Shown in pieces: positions 53,439-62,169 of a stretch of DNA of 64,000 bases (position 1 is the stretch's first letter; the number at the start of each line of letters is the position of its first letter). The stretch spans positions 1 through 64,000 of the forward strand of contig CAKULG010000006.1 of the NCBI GenBank assembly GCA_934667105.1, written 5' to 3'. A program made the position numbers and the translations under genes. The notes beneath the pieces were generated by a model. It made no database searches, was not told where the DNA came from, and was given only the letters and a program-made list of their open reading frames with translations. Source of the stretch: an uncultured Clostridia bacterium. Lineage in GTDB: Bacteria; Bacillota; Clostridia; Christensenellales; Aristaeellaceae.

Positions 53439-53617
53439 TTAATTATTCAGGTCGCTGATCGTCCGTCAGCCACCAAAATTTGCGTTATTTCTGTGTCTTT
53501 TTCAAGAACGGCTTCATTCTCGTTTTTCCTAAAATAGCAGTTTTCGCAGATTGGCGCGGCCTTTCGATAGCATTTTCTCAGGCGATGGGCCGGCAGGCGA
53601 AGAGAAGGAGGACATTT

Positions 53618-54562
53618 ATGGCAAAAAGAGCGGTGCTTCGAACCAAGCTATCCTGGAAGAAGGAATTTCAGCGGTACTGGGCGGCGTATCTGATGTTTTT
53701 GCTGCCGCTGACTATTCTGATTGTGTTCAAATACATTCCCATGTACGGCGCGCAGATCGCCTTCCGGGATTACAAGCCCAGCCTGGGCGTCACGGGCAGC
53801 GCTTGGGTGGGCCTGAAATATTTCAAGAAATATGTGGATTTGGGCAATCCCTATTTCGTGCAGACGCTGCGGAACACGCTGGTGATTAACGGCTATTATC
53901 TCATCACCTTTCCCCTGGCGCTGATTTTCGCGCTGTTTCTGAAATACTGTCCCCTTCGCCGCTTCGGCAAGGCGGTTCAGATGGTTTCCTACGCGCCGCA
54001 TTTCATGTCCATCGTGGTAGTCACCAGCCTGTGCACCCAGTTTCTCAATCCCCGTTTCGGCGCCATTAACGCGCTGATCGAGGCCCTGGGCGGCACGCCG
54101 AAAAACTATATGGGCGATCCCGCCGCTTACCCGCACATCTATGTGTGGCTGGGCATTTGGCAGGATCTGGGCTTCAGCTCCATCATCTATATCGCCGCGC
54201 TCACCAGCGTATCCAGCGATCTGCACGAGGCCGCCGTTATCGACGGGGCGAACCTGGCCCGGCGCATCTGGCATGTGGATCTGCCCGGCATCATGCCCAC
54301 CTTCTGCATCCTGCTGATTTTGAAGGTTGGCGCCATGCTGACGCTGGGCCATGAAAAAACGCTGCTGCTGCAAAACGATTTAAACCGCCCGGCCTCCGAA
54401 ATCATCGCCACCTATTCCTACCGCATTTCGCTGGCCGCCGCCTCCAGGCCGCAGTATTCCTACGCCTCCGCCATCGGCCTGTTCACCTCGATCGTCAATA
54501 TGATTCTGCTGTTCATCGTCAACGGCGTCACCAAGAAAATCAACGGCAATTCGCTTTGGTGA
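53618..54562 (+). CDS. Carbohydrate ABC transporter permease (LplB-type)
   Basis: The ATG at 53618 (MAKRAVLRTKLSWKKEFQRY) follows GAGAAGGAGG. The 314-residue protein has six membrane helices and the EAA loop HEAAVIDGANLARRIWHVDL that contacts the ATPase. The N-terminal IPMYGAQIAFRDYKPSLGV is typical of the LplB/YteP family for oligosaccharides. It pairs with the next gene. Confidence 0.93.
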   Translation: MAKRAVLRTKLSWKKEFQRYWAAYLMFLLPLTILIVFKYIPMYGAQIAFRDYKPSLGVTGSAWVGLKYFKKYVDLGNPYFVQTLRNTLVINGYYLITFPLALIFALFLKYCPLRRFGKAVQMVSYAPHFMSIVVVTSLCTQFLNPRFGAINALIEALGGTPKNYMGDPAAYPHIYVWLGIWQDLGFSSIIYIAALTSVSSDLHEAAVIDGANLARRIWHVDLPGIMPTFCILLILKVGAMLTLGHEKTLLLQNDLNRPASEIIATYSYRISLAAASRPQYSYASAIGLFTSIVNMILLFIVNGVTKKINGNSLW

Positions 54563-54575
54563 GGAGGGAGAGAAA

Positions 54576-55508
54576 ATGGATTTATCCGCAAAAGCCGCAA
54601 AAATCCGGAAAGGCCCCAAAAGAAAATCCAAGCTGCACAATTATTACACCACGGGCGATCGCTTCCTGCTGGCCTTCTTCACGCTGGTGCTGGTTTTCGC
54701 CTTTATCGCCGTGCTGTATCCGCTGATTTACGCCCTGATTTCCAGCTTTAACAAGGGCATGCTGCCCCTGTCGCTGATTCCCAACCGCATCACGCTGGCG
54801 GGGTACGAGGTGTGCCTGCAATACGGTTATTTGTGGAAGGGCTTTCTCAATTCGGTAATTTACATGATCGTGGGCACGGCGCTGGCGCTGCTGGTCACCA
54901 TCTGCTGCGCCTATCCCATGAGCCTGCCCCTGCGCCTGGGCGGCGTAATGGCGGTGATCTGCATGTTCACCATGTATTTTGACGGCGGCCTGGTGCCCAC
55001 CTATCTGTGGATGAAGCAGCTGGGCCTGTACAACACCATGTGGGCGCTGGTGCTGCCCGCGTCGCTGTCGGTATACAACATGCTGGTGATGCGCAGCTAT
55101 TTCACCACCGCCATTCCCGGCGATCTGCGGGAAGCGGCGGAACTGGACGGCGCGGGCGAGATGACCTATCTAATGCGCATCGTGCTGCCGCTTTCCCTGT
55201 CCGTCATCGCGGTGGTGGCCCTCTATTACGCCTCCGCCCTGTGGAGCAGCTATTTTCAGGCCTCCATTTATATCAAGGATCGAGAAAAGCTGCCCCTGGC
55301 CAACGTGCTGCGCACCATCCTGGTGGGGGCGGAAAGCTACGGCTCCGAGGGCGGCGTGGATTCCATGACCGCCGAAAAAATGGAGGAGCGCCGCGACGTG
55401 ATGAAATACTGCGTCATGGTGCTGGCCACCGTGCCCATGATGCTTATTTACCCCTTCATTCAGAAATACTTCGTCAGCGGCGTCATGATCGGCGCCGTCA
55501 AGGGCTGA
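54576..55508 (+). CDS. Carbohydrate ABC transporter permease (LplC/YtcP-type)
   Basis: The 310-residue protein has six membrane helices, the EAA loop REAAELDGAGEMTYLMRIVL and the family end MMLIYPFIQKYFVSGVMIGA. It starts 13 bases after the first permease, with GGAGGGAG as ribosome site. The two form the transmembrane part of a CUT1 importer. The ATPase is not in the window and is likely a shared MsmX-type protein. Confidence 0.94.
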   Translation: MDLSAKAAKIRKGPKRKSKLHNYYTTGDRFLLAFFTLVLVFAFIAVLYPLIYALISSFNKGMLPLSLIPNRITLAGYEVCLQYGYLWKGFLNSVIYMIVGTALALLVTICCAYPMSLPLRLGGVMAVICMFTMYFDGGLVPTYLWMKQLGLYNTMWALVLPASLSVYNMLVMRSYFTTAIPGDLREAAELDGAGEMTYLMRIVLPLSLSVIAVVALYYASALWSSYFQASIYIKDREKLPLANVLRTILVGAESYGSEGGVDSMTAEKMEERRDVMKYCVMVLATVPMMLIYPFIQKYFVSGVMIGAVKG

Positions 55509-55527
55509 GCCCCTTTCACCGCTTTGG

Positions 55528-55619
55528 TTTTTAACGGCAGCGGCAGCCCTCGTCCCCCGGGCGCGGCTTCGTCGGGGAAGCGCGCCCCGGCCCCGGCAGG
55601 GCCTACGCAGGCCGTTAAA
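55528..55619 (+). promoter_or_regulatory. Long stem-loop between permease and binding-protein genes
   Basis: TTTAACGGC and GCCGTTAAA form the outer stem and CCGGGCGCG with CGCGCCCCGG an inner one. It could stabilise the 5' end of the binding-protein RNA or attenuate read-through, giving unequal expression within the operon. Confidence 0.6.
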
Positions 55620-55644
55620 CAATAAAAAAAGGAGGAGAACGTTC

Positions 55645-57324
55645 ATGAAGAAAATCATCGCCCTGTTCCTCGCGCTTGCTCTGATGATCCCCGCCTTTGG
55701 CCTGGCCGCCGAGCAATCCACCGTGGAGGCCGCGCTTCCCCTGCTGAGCGAGGCGAAGCGGCTTTGCGAGCCCGGCAGCGTCACCCTCAAGGTCATGGCC
55801 GTGGTCAATTCCGCCGTGGACAGCTGGAAGGACAACACCGTCATGAAGGCCTATGAGCAGATCACCGGCGTGCATATCGACTGGGTGGAGATCGACGGCA
55901 CGGACATCAACCAGAACATCCGCCTCACCGTCACGAGCATGAAGGACGATCCCAACGCCCCCGACATCATCCTCTTCGGCATGCCGGGCACCGATATGCT
56001 GATGGATTACGGCGAGGACGGCACCCTGCTGCCCCTCAACGACCTGATTAAGGAAAACGCCCCCAACGCCCAGGCCATGCTGGATAACATCGACGGCCTG
56101 GCGCAGCTGGTCTCCGCCCCCGACGGCAACATCTATTCCTTCTGGAAGGTGTGGGATAACCCCAACGAAACCATTCCCAACAAGCAGTTCGTGTTCCTGC
56201 CCTGGCTGGAAAAATACACCGCCGCCACCGGCAAGGGCATGCCCGAAACGCTGGATGAATATGTGGAAATGCTGCGCTATTTCCGCGATAACGACATGAA
56301 CGGCAACGGCCAGAAGGACGAAATTCCCCTGCTGGGCAACAACGGCACCAACAAGGAGGGCGGCTCCGCCTCTTCCTTCATCATTTCCGCCTTCCAGCCC
56401 TGGAACTGCAACAACTACTATCATTACACCGACGGCGGCGAGCTGATCTTTGAGGCGGCCACCGAGCAGTATCGCGACGCGCTGAAATTCATGCGCAAGC
56501 TCAACGCCGAGGGCATCTATCCCGAGGACGACTTCTCTCTCTCCCTGGGCGATTACCGCAACACCACCAACAAGACCACCCGGGACGAGATCACCGTGGG
56601 CGTGGCCGCCGCGCCTTACTACATGCGCTTTATCACCCAGTCCATCTTCGCCGAGGCCTATGATACCTTCGAGGCCCTTCCGCCGCTGAAGAACTACTAC
56701 GATCAGAGCGTGCGCGAATGCTTGCAGATGCGCTCCAACATGATCAGCCTGATGTGCTGCATCAACGCCGACTGCAAGAACCCCGATGTGGCCGTGGCCT
56801 GGCTGGATTACTGGTTCAGCGAGCAGGGCACGCACCTGACCACCCTCTACGGCCTGCAGGGCCGCGACTGGGATTGGGATAACGAAACCCTCAATCTGGC
56901 CGGAACCACCCCCTCCGTCGCCGTGATGAACACCCTGGAAAACAGCGGCAATATGGATTGCCCCGGCCACACCAGCGTGCCCAATTACATGTCCAAGGAA
57001 ATGTTCCTGCAAACCGCGGCCCTCAAATCCGGCCGCACCTATCCCGATTATCTGGCGCACATGGCCTACGAGCCCTACGCCAAATCCGCCAATCTGCCCC
57101 AGGTCGTTTGGTGCGCCGATTATGAAATCGGCACCGAGTACGCCGAGCTGAACACCGCCATCGGCGATTGCGTCCGCACCAGCCTGGCCTCCTTCGTGCT
57201 GGGCAAGCCGGGCTTCGATCCCGAAAACGACGCGGATTGGAACAGCTATCTGGCGCAGCTCAACGCCCTGGGCCTGCAGCGGTATCTGGAAATCGTCCCC
57301 GAATACCTGGGCCTGAAGAAGTAA
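55645..57324 (+). CDS. Extracellular solute-binding protein
   Basis: The 559-residue protein has a signal peptide (MKKIIALFLALALMIPAFGL, likely cut after GLAA) without a lipobox cysteine, which is unusual for a Gram-positive binding protein. The mature part is like LipO/LplA (VHIDWVEIDGTDINQNIRLT, FWKVWDNPNETIPNKQFVFL). A calcium-type DMNGNGQKDEIPLL loop is present. It delivers an oligosaccharide to the permeases; the sugar is not known, but linked genes suggest an amino sugar or galactoside. Confidence 0.92.
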   Translation: MKKIIALFLALALMIPAFGLAAEQSTVEAALPLLSEAKRLCEPGSVTLKVMAVVNSAVDSWKDNTVMKAYEQITGVHIDWVEIDGTDINQNIRLTVTSMKDDPNAPDIILFGMPGTDMLMDYGEDGTLLPLNDLIKENAPNAQAMLDNIDGLAQLVSAPDGNIYSFWKVWDNPNETIPNKQFVFLPWLEKYTAATGKGMPETLDEYVEMLRYFRDNDMNGNGQKDEIPLLGNNGTNKEGGSASSFIISAFQPWNCNNYYHYTDGGELIFEAATEQYRDALKFMRKLNAEGIYPEDDFSLSLGDYRNTTNKTTRDEITVGVAAAPYYMRFITQSIFAEAYDTFEALPPLKNYYDQSVRECLQMRSNMISLMCCINADCKNPDVAVAWLDYWFSEQGTHLTTLYGLQGRDWDWDNETLNLAGTTPSVAVMNTLENSGNMDCPGHTSVPNYMSKEMFLQTAALKSGRTYPDYLAHMAYEPYAKSANLPQVVWCADYEIGTEYAELNTAIGDCVRTSLASFVLGKPGFDPENDADWNSYLAQLNALGLQRYLEIVPEYLGLKK

Positions 57325-57419
57325 CCCCGCTCTTTCGGGGGAGAATCGCGGGGTCCGCATTCTCCCCCTTTCTTCTGTTCAATATTACTAGGCGGCGCAG
57401 CCGGAAAGGATACGAGCCC

Positions 57420-59768
57420 ATGCGGGAAACGATTTTGCTTGACGAGGGCTGGAAATACCATGCGGATCAGCCCGAATTATATCCCGAACCCAACGACATT
57501 GTAAGATACCTGGAAGCCAAAACCGAATGCCGTAAATGGGGGCCCGCCGCCCGGGATTACCGGGAGGGCCTCGCCTGGGAGGATGTGACCCTCCCCCACG
57601 ATTACATCATCGGCCAGGCTCCCCAGCAGGGAAACAGCTGGGCCAACGGCCATTTTCATTATCATAACGCCTGGTATCGGAAGCATTTCTTCCTGGATTC
57701 TTCCGAGGAGGGCCGCAGAATCGCGCTGTATTTTGAGGGCGTAGCCACCCATGCCCAGGTGTATGTAAACGGCTGCCTGGCCGGGCGGAATTTCTGCGGC
57801 TATACCCCCTTTGAGCTTGACATTTCTTCCTTTGTCCTTTTCGGCGAGGACAATGTGATCGCTGTATATACGGATTCCTCCTCCAGCATCGAGGGCTGGT
57901 GGTATCAGGGCGGCGGCATTTACCGCGACGTATGGCTGCAAAAGGGCGAACAGCTCCACATCCTCCGGGACGGCGTCTTCATCCATCCCGAGCTGACGAC
58001 GGACGAAGATTGGCGCGTGCCCATCGAGGTGGAAATCCGCAACGACGATGTGGAGGATCGCGCTGTGCGCGTGACCTGCGAGGGCTTTACCCCCGCAGGG
58101 GAAAGCATGTTTCTCCTCGCGGGAGAAAGCGCCGTTCCCGCCTGGAGCACGGGGCTTTTGAAGCTGGAAGCCGACGTTTCCCGGCCTCAACGCTGGGATG
58201 TGGAGCAGCCCGCGCTTTACACCGTGCGCACCTGCCTTTGGGCGGGGGATACGCTGCTGGATGCCCAGACCGACCGCTACGGCTACCGCACCTTCGCCTT
58301 TACCCCCCAGGGCTTCTTCCTCAACGGGCGGCGGCTTTTGCTGCGGGGGCAGAACGGCCACCAGGATTACGGCCTGACCGGCAAGGTGATGCCCCGGCGC
58401 GCCGCCTATCTGCGGGCGAAAATGTATAAAGAAATGGGCGTTAACGCAGTGCGCTGCTCCCATTATCCCCATACGCATTTCCTCATGGATGCCTACGACG
58501 AAACGGGCTTTGTGGTGATGGCGGAAAACCGCTGGTATTCCGACGAGCCCGAAGCCATGCGCCAGCTGGAAACGCTGATCCGCCTGGAGCGCAACCGGCC
58601 CAGCGTGGTGCTTTGGTCCTGCGGGAACGAGGAGCCCACCCATGCCGAGGCCCGAGGCGCGCGCATCGCCCGGCGGATGTTCGCCCGGGTGCGCCAGTTG
58701 GATCCCACCCGCCCGGTAACCACCGTGATCTGCCACGATCCGCTGAACGCCCCGGCGGAAAAATACTGCGACGTGATCTGCATCAATTACCACCTGGACG
58801 TTTACGACCAGCTTCACGCCAAATACCCCGAAAAGGCGTTCCTGGCGGGGGAAACCTGCGCCACCGCCAGCGTGCGCGGCTGGTATGGGGATAACATTCC
58901 CGAGCAGGGCCGCTATTCCGCCTACGATCACGATTCGGACGATTATTTCCTGGGCCGGGAAAAAACCTGGCAATACCTGCTGGATCGCCCCTGGGTGGCC
59001 GGCGCGTTCCAATGGGACGGCGTGGAGCACCGGGGCGAGGGCCGCTGGCCCCGGCTTTGCTCCGTCTCGGGAGCCATCGACCTGTACATGCAAAAGAAGG
59101 ACGCCTTCTATCAAAACCAATCCCATTGGGCGGAAAAGCCCATGATTCATCTGCTGCCCCATTGGAACCATCCCGGCGCGGAGGGCCGCCGCATCGACGT
59201 GTGGGCGTATTCCAACTGTGAGGAAGCGGAGCTTTTCCTCAACGGCGAAAGCCTGGGCCGCATGGAATTGACCCCCTGCGGCAAAACCGCCCGGCGCTGG
59301 GAGCGCACGGGCGCCATGCCCCGCCTGCACGCTCAGTGGCAGGTTCCCTACGCAGCGGGCACGCTGACGGCGGCGGGCTATATCGGCGGCCGGGAGGCGG
59401 CCCGGGATACCCTGGAAACCACCGGCCCCGCCGTAGCGCTTCACTTCATCATTGACAGCGCCGCGGAATATGCCGACGGCCGGGACGTGGTGATGGCCAC
59501 CTGCGTGTGCCTGGATGAAAAGGGCCGGGAGGTTCCCGACGCGGCCCCCGAAATCGCTTTCGAGGCGAACCATCTGGGTACGCTGCTGGGCACCGGCTCA
59601 GATATGTGCGACGCGGTTCCCGTGCCCAGCCCCGTGCGGAAAATGCGCGCCGGACGCTGCGCCGTGTGCGTGCGCGTGGGCCGGGAAAGCGGCGTGCTGA
59701 CCCTCACCGCCCGGGCCGACGGCCTGGCCGCCGCCTATGCGGATATTCCGCTGAAAGCGCCGCAGTAA
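57420..59768 (+). CDS. GH2 family glycosidase (beta-galactosidase-like)
   Basis: The ATG at 57420 (MRETILLDEGWKYHADQPEL) follows AAAGGATACG. The 782-residue protein has the GH2 jelly roll (ALYFEGVATHAQVYVNGCLA), the immunoglobulin-like domain, and the barrel with NAVRCSHYPHTHFLMDAYDE, the acid/base Glu in LWSCGNEEPTHA and the likely nucleophile Glu in FLAGETCATAS. The C-terminus has another beta domain. No signal peptide, so it acts on imported sugar. Exact specificity (galactoside, glucuronide, hexosaminide) cannot be read from this. Confidence 0.9.
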   Translation: MRETILLDEGWKYHADQPELYPEPNDIVRYLEAKTECRKWGPAARDYREGLAWEDVTLPHDYIIGQAPQQGNSWANGHFHYHNAWYRKHFFLDSSEEGRRIALYFEGVATHAQVYVNGCLAGRNFCGYTPFELDISSFVLFGEDNVIAVYTDSSSSIEGWWYQGGGIYRDVWLQKGEQLHILRDGVFIHPELTTDEDWRVPIEVEIRNDDVEDRAVRVTCEGFTPAGESMFLLAGESAVPAWSTGLLKLEADVSRPQRWDVEQPALYTVRTCLWAGDTLLDAQTDRYGYRTFAFTPQGFFLNGRRLLLRGQNGHQDYGLTGKVMPRRAAYLRAKMYKEMGVNAVRCSHYPHTHFLMDAYDETGFVVMAENRWYSDEPEAMRQLETLIRLERNRPSVVLWSCGNEEPTHAEARGARIARRMFARVRQLDPTRPVTTVICHDPLNAPAEKYCDVICINYHLDVYDQLHAKYPEKAFLAGETCATASVRGWYGDNIPEQGRYSAYDHDSDDYFLGREKTWQYLLDRPWVAGAFQWDGVEHRGEGRWPRLCSVSGAIDLYMQKKDAFYQNQSHWAEKPMIHLLPHWNHPGAEGRRIDVWAYSNCEEAELFLNGESLGRMELTPCGKTARRWERTGAMPRLHAQWQVPYAAGTLTAAGYIGGREAARDTLETTGPAVALHFIIDSAAEYADGRDVVMATCVCLDEKGREVPDAAPEIAFEANHLGTLLGTGSDMCDAVPVPSPVRKMRAGRCAVCVRVGRESGVLTLTARADGLAAAYADIPLKAPQ

Positions 59769-59782
59769 AGAGGGAGATGACC

Positions 59783-60973
59783 ATGCGTTCAAATTGCTTA
59801 TGGGTCGGCGGCGGTCGGGTGGTGTTTCCCGACCGGGTGGAGGAAAACGGTTCCGTCCTGGTGCGGGATGGCAAAATCGCGGCGGTGAACGTTCCCTGCC
59901 CCGGGGATGCGGAGCGCGTTTTGTTGGGCGACGGCGTGCTGCTGCCCGGATTTGTGGATCTGCATGTGCATGGCGGCGGCGGCGCGGATTTTACCGACGC
60001 GGAGGAGGGCTGCGTGCGCGTTGCGGCGCAGACGCATCTGCGCCACGGCACCACCGCCATGACCCCCACCACCATGACCTGCCCGGATGCGCTGCTGGAA
60101 AAATCCATCCTGCACTATCTGAAGGAAACGGCGGCGGGCTTCGAGGGGCCGGAGCTGCTGGGCCTGCATCTGGAGGGCCCCTTCTTCGCCACGGCGGGAA
60201 AATCCAAGGGCGCGCAGCCCGTTTCGGAGCCGCGCGTGCCCACCCGGGAGGCGCTGGAGAAATTCATCCGCCTAGCGGATGGAAAAATCGTGCGCTGGGA
60301 TGAAGCGCCCGAACTGCCCAACACTGATATTTTCGCAGCCGTCATGCGCGAAAACGGCGTTCTTCCCGCCATCGCCCATACGGACGCCATGGCCCCGGAG
60401 GCCTATCGCGCCTTTGAAATGGGCTTCACCCATGTGACGCACTTTCTTTCCGCCACCAATTGGTCCCGCAAGCAAAACGCCCGCACTTACGGCGGCCTGA
60501 ACGAGGCCGTGCTCCTGCGGGACGATATTACGGTGGAGCTCATCGCCGACGGTGCGCACATTCCCAAGGAACTGTTCCAGCTCATCTACAAAATCAAGGG
60601 CCCGGGCCGCATCGCCCTGATTACCGACGCCATGCGCGCCGCCGGAACGGATGCGACGGAATCCATTCTGGGCTCCAAGCAAGGGGGCGTGCCGGTGGTT
60701 ATCAAATACGGCGTGGCCCAGCTTCCCGATCTTTCCTTCTTCGCCGGAAGTATCGGCACCATGGATCGCGCCCTGCGCTTCGCCCATCTGACCTGCGGCG
60801 TGCCCCTGAACGAGGCCAGCATGATGCTTTCCGCCACCCCGGCGCGCATCGCGGGCTGCTTCCACCGGAAGGGCACGCTTACCCCCGGCAAGGATGCGGA
60901 CCTGACGATCATGGATTCCGGGCTGCATGTACAAGCGGTTTTCGTCCGGGGCAAACGCTTTTCCGGCTTGTAA
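59783..60973 (+). CDS. nagA: N-acetylglucosamine-6-phosphate deacetylase
   Basis: Of two in-frame ATGs the one at 59783 has the better distance from AGGGAG. The 396-residue amidohydrolase has GFVDLHVHGGGG, the metal Glu in GLHLEGPFFATAGKSKGAQP, His sites in AIAHTDAM and THVTHFLSA, and the catalytic Asp in ITDAMRAAG. It makes glucosamine-6-phosphate. The THVTHFLSA version of the usual THLFNAM shows some divergence, so a related sugar is possible. Confidence 0.88.
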   Translation: MRSNCLWVGGGRVVFPDRVEENGSVLVRDGKIAAVNVPCPGDAERVLLGDGVLLPGFVDLHVHGGGGADFTDAEEGCVRVAAQTHLRHGTTAMTPTTMTCPDALLEKSILHYLKETAAGFEGPELLGLHLEGPFFATAGKSKGAQPVSEPRVPTREALEKFIRLADGKIVRWDEAPELPNTDIFAAVMRENGVLPAIAHTDAMAPEAYRAFEMGFTHVTHFLSATNWSRKQNARTYGGLNEAVLLRDDITVELIADGAHIPKELFQLIYKIKGPGRIALITDAMRAAGTDATESILGSKQGGVPVVIKYGVAQLPDLSFFAGSIGTMDRALRFAHLTCGVPLNEASMMLSATPARIAGCFHRKGTLTPGKDADLTIMDSGLHVQAVFVRGKRFSGL

Positions 60974-61052
60974 GGCCGGCCGCGTTCATTGGCTTTTTTC
61001 ATCATTCGTTCGTTTTTCCATCATTCGTCAATAAAAAAAGGAGGGCCTCGTC

Positions 61053-61886
61053 ATGAACATTCCCGCGTATTACAAAATCAAGCCCGAGGAACTGGGCAAG
61101 AACGGCCGCATCCCCCTTCAGATTCTGGAGGACAGCAAGGAGCTGATGTGCGAATACGCCCTGCAAACGCTTTTTGAAATCGAAAAGAACAACGCCGCAG
61201 GCAAACGCACCGTGCTGATCGTCCCCTGCGGCCCCATCGCGCAGCACACCATCTTCGCCCGCTATGTCAATCAGCGCCGGTGCAGCCTGAAAAACACCTG
61301 GATTATCAACATGGACGAGCTGATCGACGAAAACGGCGAATGCTTCCGCAGCGACAACAAGCAATCCTTCCATTATCTGATGCAGAAGGCGCTCTACGAC
61401 CGGCTGGATCCCCAGCTGGCCCCGCCGGAGGATCACCGGGTGTTCCCCGATCCCCGCGATCCCGGGGCCATCGCCCGGCTGATTGAAAGGCTGGGGGGCG
61501 TGGATCTGTGCATGGGCGGCATCGCTCTCAACGGCCACATAGCCTTTAACGAGCCCAGCGACGCGCTGACCCCGGAAGAATTTGCCGCCCTGCCCACCCG
61601 GGTGGTGGAGTTGACCGAGGCCACCATCATCAAGAACGCCATTCTGGATCTGGGCGGCGCAACGGACGCATTCCCCCGCCGGGCCATTACCGTGGGCATG
61701 AAGGAAATGCTGGGGGCCCGGCGCATGCTGGTTTCCATGACGCTGGATATGCAGCGCTCCACCATCCGCCACGCCCTCTACGGCGAGGTCAGCGCCTCCT
61801 TCCCCATCACGCTGCTGCAAAACCACAAAAACGCCCTGATTATGATTACCAAGAATGTAACCGCGTTGCCCTTTGATTTTGATTAA
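61053..61886 (+). CDS. NagB-like glucosamine-6-phosphate isomerase family protein
   Basis: The 277-residue protein has the family fold: VLIVPCGPIAQHTIFARYVN, TWIINMDELIDENGECFRSD with the first catalytic Asp, CMGGIALNGHIAFNEPSDAL, and AITVGMKEMLGARRMLVSMT. NagB has GNDGHIAFNEP; here Asn160 replaces the catalytic Asp before Gly-His. The nagA neighbour supports amino-sugar isomerisation and deamination, but this change suggests altered activity or a different sugar phosphate. The ribosome site AAAAAAAGGAGGG is strong. Confidence 0.85.
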   Translation: MNIPAYYKIKPEELGKNGRIPLQILEDSKELMCEYALQTLFEIEKNNAAGKRTVLIVPCGPIAQHTIFARYVNQRRCSLKNTWIINMDELIDENGECFRSDNKQSFHYLMQKALYDRLDPQLAPPEDHRVFPDPRDPGAIARLIERLGGVDLCMGGIALNGHIAFNEPSDALTPEEFAALPTRVVELTEATIIKNAILDLGGATDAFPRRAITVGMKEMLGARRMLVSMTLDMQRSTIRHALYGEVSASFPITLLQNHKNALIMITKNVTALPFDFD

Positions 61887-61898
61887 GCCCCTTCACCG

Positions 61899-61950
61899 CA
61901 AAAGCGGCTGCGTTTTCCCGGGCGGGCCGCAGCCGCTTGCTTCCGTTTTT
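61899..61950 (+). terminator. Intrinsic terminator
   Basis: AAAGCGGCTGCG and CGCAGCCGCTT pair around a GC-rich loop, followed by a T-rich tract. It ends the operon from the permeases to the NagB-like gene. The remaining bases to 62160 hold a TATAAT box at 62061-62066 without a good -35, likely the start of the next unit. Confidence 0.78.
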
Positions 61951-62169
61951 TTCCGGGAAGGCCTCCGCCCTCGCCTCCCACGGCGCTTCGCCCAAAAAAA
62001 ACAGCAGGTTTGTCCATAGCCGCATCGGTTTTCTTTATAGCCATTTCTCGGGGCGAATGCTATAATAAGCAAGGAAATTGAATGCGTTTCACTTACAAAT
62101 TTATGGCATAAATGCAAATCAGTCGCAAGGGAAGGCCTCCGTTCACTCAGCGAAAAGGAGATGAATCCT

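Noticed and set aside
57477..59573. A 698-codon minus-strand frame
   Set aside because: Antisense shadow of the GH2 glycosidase gene.
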